In this document: positions 5,589 to 9,814 of the stretch, in pieces
Position numbering within the stretch: the stretch's first letter is position 1
Layout: each line of letters opens with the position of its first letter
From: a bacterium
Lineage (GTDB): Bacteria; Patescibacteriota; JABMPQ01; JAQVVF01
NCBI GenBank assembly: GCA_030611905.1
Contig: JAUWOX010000030.1
Coordinates: forward strand, 1-9,814
Reading direction: 5' to 3'
DNA: 9,814 bases
Program-made: the position numbers and the translations under genes
The notes under the pieces: generated by a model
What the model was told of the DNA's origin: nothing
Database searches by the model: none
What the model saw: only the letters and a program-made list of their open reading frames with translations

Positions 5589-5861
5589 ATGTGTACGCCT
5601 CTAAAAAGAAAGATTGACAGAGGAATAGTTGGTGCGTTTGTGGGAGCTTGTCTCGGTTTCATGATTGCAATCGTGTTTGCCGTAATAGTAACAGAATTTG
5701 TAACCCCCGCGCTGAAAATAACGATATCCCCTCTGAGTCATTTGCAGACCATGCTCGCTTTTGGATTGCCCGCCTTAATAGGTGCCATCATTGGCTTTAT
5801 CAGGGAGTTCAAAAGAATGCAGCATCAAATAGACGGAGAAAATATAACTCGTTATTGTTAA
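5589..5861 (+). CDS. Small two-TM membrane protein (90 aa)
   Basis: Function unknown. A basic N-terminus (PLKRKIDR) precedes a Gly/Ala-rich helix at about 13-37 (GIVGAFVGACLGFMIAIVFA); a second helix lies at about 52-70 (MLAFGLPALIGAIIGFI), followed by a charged tail (REFKRMQHQIDGEN). By the positive-inside rule both ends are probably cytoplasmic. AGGAGG lies exactly 7 nt before ATG 5589. It is cotranscribed with the 5205 gene, and a terminator follows about 47 nt after its TAA. A second open frame across 5648-5938 is only a shadow of this gene. Confidence 0.75.
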   Translation: MCTPLKRKIDRGIVGAFVGACLGFMIAIVFAVIVTEFVTPALKITISPLSHLQTMLAFGLPALIGAIIGFIREFKRMQHQIDGENITRYC

Positions 5862-5907
5862 CCCCGACCAAGGAGAAAAAGCCCTCCGATAAAATCCTGA
5901 ACATTGT

Positions 5908-5932
5908 AAAGACAGAAAAACCTGTCTTTTTT
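5908..5932 (+). terminator. Rho-independent terminator of the 5205-5861 operon
   Basis: AAAGACAG, loop AAAAAC, CTGTCTTT: an 8-bp perfect stem (5908-5929) with the T-run continuing to 5932. Confidence 0.85.
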
Positions 5933-5940
5933 ATTTGAAT

Positions 5941-6057
5941 AAACGGCTACTATCGACGATAATAGCCGTTTCCATATTTTCCCTTAAATAAGGAATTCAA
6001 GCGTCTGCATGCCCTGCCTATCGGCAGGCAGGGCTACTAACGTCGTTAGTAGCCGTT
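5941..6057. repeat. Nested palindrome cluster bounded by 11-bp inverted repeats
   Basis: Three palindromes are packed together. (1) 5941-5971: AAACGGCTA and TAGCCGTTT with an inner TATCG/CGATA stem and one mismatch. (2) 6011-6034: GCCCTGCC and GGCAGGGC, alternatively CCTGCC-TATC-GGCAGG; this is GC-rich against an AT-rich background. (3) 6032-6054: GGCTACTAACG and CGTTAGTAGCC around a single T. The outer arms also pair at a distance: AACGGCTACTA (5942-5952) with TAGTAGCCGTT (6047-6057), giving terminal inverted repeats on a 116-bp unit. Could be a REP-like or MITE-like element, or stacked bidirectional terminators; only palindrome 1 has a modest T-rich flank. No coding sequence. Confidence 0.65.
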
Positions 6058-6083
6058 AAACTATAGAAAGCTGCTTAATTTTA

Positions 6084-6092
6084 TGCTATAAT
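6084..6092 (+). promoter_or_regulatory. Extended -10 promoter of the TMEM43-family gene
   Basis: TGCTATAAT: a TGn extension directly before a perfect TATAAT (6087-6092). The hexamer at the -35 distance (6064-6069, TAGAAA) is poor, as is usual for extended -10 promoters. The transcript leader would be about 47 nt and contains no SD. Confidence 0.65.
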
Positions 6093-6145
6093 TAATATGA
6101 ATCATGAATTACTAATAAACTAATAAAACTAATTAACTAAACAAT

Positions 6146-7285
6146 ATGCCAGATCAATTTACCGAAGTATCTCGTCAAGGTTTTGGATCAAGAATCATTG
6201 GTTCAATCGGCGGAGTTTTAATTGGAATTCTTTTATTCATTGGATCTTTCGTCCTTTTGTATTGGAACGAAGGCCGTGTTGATTTATCACAGATAGCTGA
6301 AACAGCTCAAGAAATTAATGCTGAGACAATAAATTCTTCAGCAAATGACAAGCTTGTTTCAGTCACCGGCAATCTCGAGACCGAACAAAAATTAGGCGAT
6401 GATCAATTTTTAAAAACAGGTGATTATATTTCAGTCAGCCGTAAATCCGAAATGTATGCTTGGGAAGAAGAAACCGAAACTAGTTCGCATACTGACACCG
6501 GCGGATCAGAAACAACCGAAACAACTTATTCATACACAACCAATTGGACAGAAAATCCAGAGAGCTCCAGCGGCTTTAAGGAGTCTGCCGGCCATGAAAA
6601 TCCGAAAAAATCAATACCTAGCCAGACTTTTACTTCTGATGCTGCCAAAATAGGAGAATATAATCTTGATACATCGGACCTCATGCTTTCAGGATACAAA
6701 AATCTTCAGCTTGATGATCAAAATATAACTTTGAGTCCAGGATTCCGCTTAGAAAATGATTATATTTATATCGGCACAGGCACTTCAAATTCGCCACAAG
6801 TAGGGGATTCGCGCATCAGTTATCAAGTCATTGAACCAGGCGAGAAAGCAACTATTTTTGGCAAATTAGATGACGACACTTTAGTCGCTTATCATGACGA
6901 AGATGATAATAAATTGTTCCGAATGTACACTGGTACGCGCGAAGCAGCCATTTCTTCTATGGAAACCGAACATAATGTTATGACTTGGATTCTCCGTGTT
7001 GTCGGTTTTGTTCTAATGTGGGTTGGCTTATCAGCTATTTTCGGTCCGGTCAGTACTGTTTTAGACTTTCTGCCATTCTTGGGTAGTGCCAGTCGAGCCA
7101 TTATCGGAGTTATCACCTTTATAATTTCATTAGTTCTAACTATTATCACCATTCTCATCTCCACAGTTGTTCATAATGTTGTTGCTCTAGTCATTATTCT
7201 TGTTGTCGTTATAGTTGCTATTACTCTCTTCGTCGTTTTATATCTAAACAAGAAAAAAGGAGCCAAAGCGGCGAGTAAAAAATAG
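6146..7285 (+). CDS. TMEM43-family (DUF1625) membrane protein
   Basis: 379 aa with the layout of the TMEM43 family: TM1 at about 18-39 followed at once by YWNEGRVD (the family's WNEGR signature), a large soluble loop at about 41-278, and C-terminal TM helices at about 279-299, 317-339 and 343-367, then a Lys-rich tail (NKKKGAKAASKK). The loop carries family-like features: KLVSVTGNLETE, the YSYTTNWTENP region (Y-x-Y near W), NPKKSIPSQTF, and GDSRISYQVIEPGEKATIFGKL before the membrane. In eukaryotes TMEM43 is an inner-nuclear-membrane/ER protein; the bacterial role is unknown, so the call is structural only. It is monocistronic with its own extended -10 promoter and terminator. Unlike the small genes here, no SD precedes the ATG. 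Stop TAG. Confidence 0.85.
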   Translation: MPDQFTEVSRQGFGSRIIGSIGGVLIGILLFIGSFVLLYWNEGRVDLSQIAETAQEINAETINSSANDKLVSVTGNLETEQKLGDDQFLKTGDYISVSRKSEMYAWEEETETSSHTDTGGSETTETTYSYTTNWTENPESSSGFKESAGHENPKKSIPSQTFTSDAAKIGEYNLDTSDLMLSGYKNLQLDDQNITLSPGFRLENDYIYIGTGTSNSPQVGDSRISYQVIEPGEKATIFGKLDDDTLVAYHDEDDNKLFRMYTGTREAAISSMETEHNVMTWILRVVGFVLMWVGLSAIFGPVSTVLDFLPFLGSASRAIIGVITFIISLVLTIITILISTVVHNVVALVIILVVVIVAITLFVVLYLNKKKGAKAASKK

Positions 7286-7310
7286 CCAATTACTAACAGC
7301 TAATAGATAA

Positions 7311-7333
7311 AAACGGCTTAACAGCCGTTTTTT
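7311..7333 (+). terminator. Rho-independent terminator of the TMEM43-family gene
   Basis: AAACGGCT, TAAC loop, AGCCGTTT (8-bp perfect stem, 7311-7330) ending in six T. The stem arms are the same octamers that begin and end the palindrome at 5941-5971. Confidence 0.85.
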
Positions 7334-7338
7334 GATAT

Positions 7339-7365
7339 AAAAAAATCCGTAAACTAGTTACGGAT
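7339..7365 (-). terminator. Rho-independent terminator of the 7365-7724 gene
   Basis: Minus strand ATCCGTAA, CTAGT loop, TTACGGAT (8-bp stem, 7345-7365), then a run of seven T. The stem overlaps the TGA stop codon by one base. It sits tail-to-tail with the plus-strand terminator at 7311-7333. Confidence 0.85.
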
Positions 7366-7724
7366 CAAGAACGAAATGGATCAATTTTACGAATTTCAAC
7401 TTGATCTTGAGGAATGCCAGATCTTACTTCGCCCGAAGGCAAACAAATCGTAAAGAGCACCTCCCCATCATCATTCGTAGATTGTCCAGCAATAACCACT
7501 TGACGTTCACGGCCTTTTGGATCTTTCCAAACATAAATCTGTTCAACATCATTGGGAAAACGAAGTTCGTCGGGACGAACATCAAAAACCTCTGTGCCAC
7601 ATGGACGCCTAATATTAAAAAGATGCTGCCCGCCAACTTTGTAATCTCTCACAATTTCAACCGACTCAACGCCATACCAAGCTTTTCTCTTTGGTGTATC
7701 TGCTTTGCGTTTTGCTTCAGGCAT
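7365..7724 (-). CDS. Hypothetical protein with internal beta-type repeat (119 aa)
   Basis: No family recognised. After a basic N-terminus (MPEAKRKADTPKRKAWYG) there are two similar segments: residues about 21-55 (VESVEIVRDYKV, HLFNIRRPCGTEVFDVRPDELRF) and about 74-112 (RQVVIAGQSTND, EVLFTICLPSGEVRSGIPQDQVEI). Both follow 'V.I......g..LF.I..P.GeV......D.', suggesting a duplicated small beta barrel (SH3/KOW-like, inferred). With the basic N-terminus, binding to nucleic acid or ribosomes is conceivable but unproven. AAGGAGG lies 6 nt before ATG 7724, and it has its own promoter and terminator. It is one of few genes here ending in TGA. Plus-strand open frame 7401-7766 is a shadow. Confidence 0.75.
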   Translation of the reverse strand: MPEAKRKADTPKRKAWYGVESVEIVRDYKVGGQHLFNIRRPCGTEVFDVRPDELRFPNDVEQIYVWKDPKGRERQVVIAGQSTNDDGEVLFTICLPSGEVRSGIPQDQVEIRKIDPFRS

Positions 7725-7759
7725 TCTTTTCCTCCTTTGCCCGGAATGAACAATATTAG

Positions 7760-7788
7760 AGTATAACGAATAATAATTACTTTGTCAA
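7760..7788 (-). promoter_or_regulatory. Sigma70-type promoter of the 7365-7724 gene
   Basis: Minus strand TTGACA (7783-7788), 17-nt spacer, TATACT (7760-7765); 36 nt from the -10 to the start codon. No terminator for the upstream GH18 gene is visible in 7725-7827, so readthrough into this gene is possible. Confidence 0.8.
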
Positions 7789-7827
7789 CTATTTTATCAG
7801 TTGTCAGTACGAATAACGGATAACCGA

Positions 7828-9814
7828 TTATTTCCGTCTCAAATCAATTACACTAGATCGGATTTTTTTTACCGGTTTTTTCGCTTGCTTTTTATGACTT
7901 TGCTCAAAAACTTCTTCTACTCTGAATCTAATCTCTTTTCTAAATCCAACAAAAATAAATAGATTAATAATTATGATAGAAAACATTACCAAATAAGGCA
8001 CTGATCCTGCAGAGAACAGTCTTTTGCCGAAAATCATAGAAGCCGCTTTTAATTTTTCAGTCGAACGATTCAATCCATCATTAACTCTACCAAAGGTCTT
8101 ATTAGACTTGGGCACTATTTCAACATCTCCAGTCCGAACACTTTCATTGCCGCTATGATCAAAAGCTGATATGGAAACATAATAATGATAATTATTTTCC
8201 AGATTCTCTAGTTGAACTACATTTGAACTTGGCTTAACCACTGAAAAATTATAATAACTTTTTTCCTGTTTGTAATAAATCTTATAACCTGCTAAATCTT
8301 TTTCTTCATTAGTCTTCCAGCTAATTTCCACCTTGCCGTCACCGCCTAATACCAAAGGCTTGGCTGGAACTTTGGGCGGAATAGTATCGATAGTATCAGC
8401 AAAAACAACATTTGAAATTATTGATGGATTTTCATCTTCATCTAGAGTTTTAACTGCGAAGTAATATCTGGTTCCTGGCATTAGACCCTTGATCTGCATT
8501 TCTTGTTTAGTTCCGGGCAGTTGCGGCTCTGGAATGATTATATATTGCGAAGCCGAATTAAAATTATTTTTATCAATCTTGAATTCCGCATAACGAACAT
8601 CAAATCCATTAGCTAATTTATCTTTATAATCATCGCCCTGGGCCGTCCAAGATAAATCAACAGTCGTGTCAGCAAATTTATTAATTTTCAAATTTTTTAT
8701 TGTACCTGGAAAAGCCAAATCTTGCGGTGTGGCGATTACTTGAAACTCGTCCTCTTCTTCAAAATCAAAACCTTCGTCAACTAACTCATCCCAAGACAAT
8801 GGAACTACTGAAATATAATAAGGTTGGCCATTTTCTAGGTTAGGAATTTCTGTTTCCGTCTTGCCAAAAACATTTAATTTTCTTAGCTTGCCGTTCTTTT
8901 TTCTAAATAGAACTTTATATCCTTCTAGCTCCTTATTTAACGGACTTTCCCAAGATAATTTTATGGCTGAATCCGATGGTTCCACTTTAATATTAGTTAC
9001 GTTGTCTTCTGAACCTTGTTCAATATTTTTTATAGAATCAAAGTATTTTGGATCTTCATTGCCTAATCTCCAGATGGCAATTCCAGAAACTCCTAATTTT
9101 TTGACTAATTTCATCTTTTCCTCAATGCTCTTAGCGTTTTCGAAATAAATTGTATGCGGATTATCATTATCGTCTTTATAAAAAAACCAAGGACATTTAG
9201 CTTCATCGTCCCATTCTACTGTTTCAACATTATATTTTTTAATTATATTTTGTACGCCTTCCCAGACTAATCCGCGATTTTCGCATTGGCCTTCATTGCA
9301 CCAGTCATAAGCATAAAAGGGGACACCAACAATAATTTTTTCAGCTTTGACTTTTGACAAAGCATAAGTTACTGCCTTGGCCATCCACTTAACCGGCGCA
9401 ATAGGACCCGGAACTGTATTAGGCCTCGAATGATCATAAGTCATTATTCTAAATTGATCAGCCACGTCGCCAAGTTTGTCGAAATCATAAGCCCTTGTCC
9501 AGTCTTCGTCATCAGATTGCTTGGCCTGCACTGTTACAGATAAAATTTTGTCATTCTTATGTAATTCTTTTGCCAGTGTAGTTATATATAAACTAAAATC
9601 ATCACGCACTTTAGCATCTAAATTTTCATAATCAATGTCTATGCCGTCATAACTTTTATCTTTAACTTCATTTACTATCTCATTAATATTTTTACGTCTT
9701 TTTTGCCAGTCAGAAAGCACATTTGTACCCTTACTGTCTTTATCAAAATTGTTGGTCACGGATGGAATGATTTTCTTGCCAGACTCCTTCAGTCTCGTCT
9801 TCAAGTCGTCATCC
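7828..9814 (-). CDS. GH18-family glycosidase-like protein with three FnIII domains and C-terminal membrane anchor (5' partial)
   Basis: The frame is open to the right edge (DDD before the TTG at 9804), so the true start and any signal peptide lie outside. Counting from that TTG: GH18 TIM-barrel part about 1-262, with the DxxDxDxE signature DGIDIDYE at 53-60 (Glu60 the expected acid/base), MTYDHS at 121-126, VGVPFYAYDW at 159-168 and the closing-strand GIAIWRLG at 241-248; FnIII-like domains at about 267-360, 367-472 and 475-566 (each with LSW/ISW and a Y-x-V/A strand); TM helix about 603-621; basic cytoplasmic tail ending LRRK. This resembles GH18 proteins of the spore-germination YaaH/SleL type. 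Likely a cell-surface enzyme acting on chitin or peptidoglycan-like GlcNAc polymers; substrate unknown. The catalytic motif is intact. Stop TAA. Confidence 0.9.
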   Translation of the reverse strand, partial: DDDLKTRLKESGKKIIPSVTNNFDKDSKGTNVLSDWQKRRKNINEIVNEVKDKSYDGIDIDYENLDAKVRDDFSLYITTLAKELHKNDKILSVTVQAKQSDDEDWTRAYDFDKLGDVADQFRIMTYDHSRPNTVPGPIAPVKWMAKAVTYALSKVKAEKIIVGVPFYAYDWCNEGQCENRGLVWEGVQNIIKKYNVETVEWDDEAKCPWFFYKDDNDNPHTIYFENAKSIEEKMKLVKKLGVSGIAIWRLGNEDPKYFDSIKNIEQGSEDNVTNIKVEPSDSAIKLSWESPLNKELEGYKVLFRKKNGKLRKLNVFGKTETEIPNLENGQPYYISVVPLSWDELVDEGFDFEEEDEFQVIATPQDLAFPGTIKNLKINKFADTTVDLSWTAQGDDYKDKLANGFDVRYAEFKIDKNNFNSASQYIIIPEPQLPGTKQEMQIKGLMPGTRYYFAVKTLDEDENPSIISNVVFADTIDTIPPKVPAKPLVLGGDGKVEISWKTNEEKDLAGYKIYYKQEKSYYNFSVVKPSSNVVQLENLENNYHYYVSISAFDHSGNESVRTGDVEIVPKSNKTFGRVNDGLNRSTEKLKAASMIFGKRLFSAGSVPYLVMFSIIIINLFIFVGFRKEIRFRVEEVFEQSHKKQAKKPVKKIRSSVIDLRRK

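Noticed and set aside
5648..5938. 96-codon plus-strand frame overlapping the 90-aa membrane protein
   Set aside because: No SD; runs through the terminator at 5908-5932; the overlapping 5589 frame has AGGAGG at 7 nt and clear TM helices.
6892..7164. Minus-strand open frame inside the TMEM43-family gene
   Set aside because: Antisense to well-supported coding sequence, with no promoter or SD; same for the plus-strand frame at 6420-6653.
7401..7766. 121-codon plus-strand open frame
   Set aside because: Antisense to the 119-aa gene, which has promoter, SD and terminator; the open frame lacks these.
8861..9148. Plus-strand open frame within the GH18 gene
   Set aside because: Antisense to the GH18/FnIII coding region, whose domains are recognisable.
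1..9814. CRISPR array, tRNA, rRNA, transposase or integrase
   Set aside because: No regularly spaced direct repeats, no tRNA-like cloverleaf or rRNA segment, and no transposase or integrase protein motif seen on either strand.

Overview
The window is AT-rich bacterial DNA, most likely from a Candidate Phyla Radiation (Patescibacteria) genome. The evidence is the style of the genes: a lamin-tail-domain surface protein whose first repeat begins WMGTSTSSSDEWIEL, a membrane-anchored GH18/FnIII protein, a TMEM43-family protein with no Shine-Dalgarno, many isolated very small ORFs, and a microprotein reading DAYVYGTIRKLG that I recall from CPR genomes. The lineage is inferred; no rRNA or marker gene is present.

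Layout. 1-2714 (+): 3' part of a large cell-surface protein (three lamin-tail domains, a PKD domain, an OB-like region and a C-terminal membrane anchor); its start is off the left edge. 2721-5092: a block of very small genes, mostly on the minus strand: a Cys/His protein (2721-3017), a Cys-rich protein (3208-3393), a two-TM protein (3489-3728) in an operon with a charged 69-aa protein (3765-3974), a winged-helix-like protein (4453-4749), and a frame-disrupted gene overlapping its start by ATGA (4746-5092). A plus-strand microprotein (4075) and a decayed copy of its 5' half (3108) lie in the gaps. 5205-5861 (+): two-gene operon of small membrane proteins, the first with a CxxC/CxxC zinc-ribbon-like tail. 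5941-6057: cluster of nested palindromes bounded by 11-bp inverted repeats. 6146-7285 (+): TMEM43-family membrane protein. 7365-7724 (-): 119-aa hypothetical with an internal repeat. 7828-9814 (-): GH18-FnIII-TM protein, start off the right edge.

The small genes share one expression design: a TTGACA promoter with a TATAAT-like -10 (usually 17-18 bp apart), a purine-rich SD 4-7 nt (usually 7 nt) before the start, and often a hairpin/U-tract terminator at the stop codon. The SD positions move several starts inside the longest open frame (3017, 3393 and 3728 rather than 3044, 3462 and 3746).

The most interesting part is 4075-5092. The frame of the 4453-4749 gene continues past its TAG through another 66 sense codons, broken only by a TAA, to a TGA directly followed by a terminator. 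The protein segment spanning the TAA aligns without gaps to the C-terminus of the adjacent frame-disrupted gene, so the two genes share a C-terminal helical segment. The nearby microprotein has TGA where I expect a conserved Trp. Either this is a decaying duplicated locus or these disruptions are functional; sequence comparison with relatives would decide. The other genes form two themes: membrane-anchored extracellular adhesin or glycan-active proteins at both ends, and small membrane or nucleic-acid-binding-like proteins between them.
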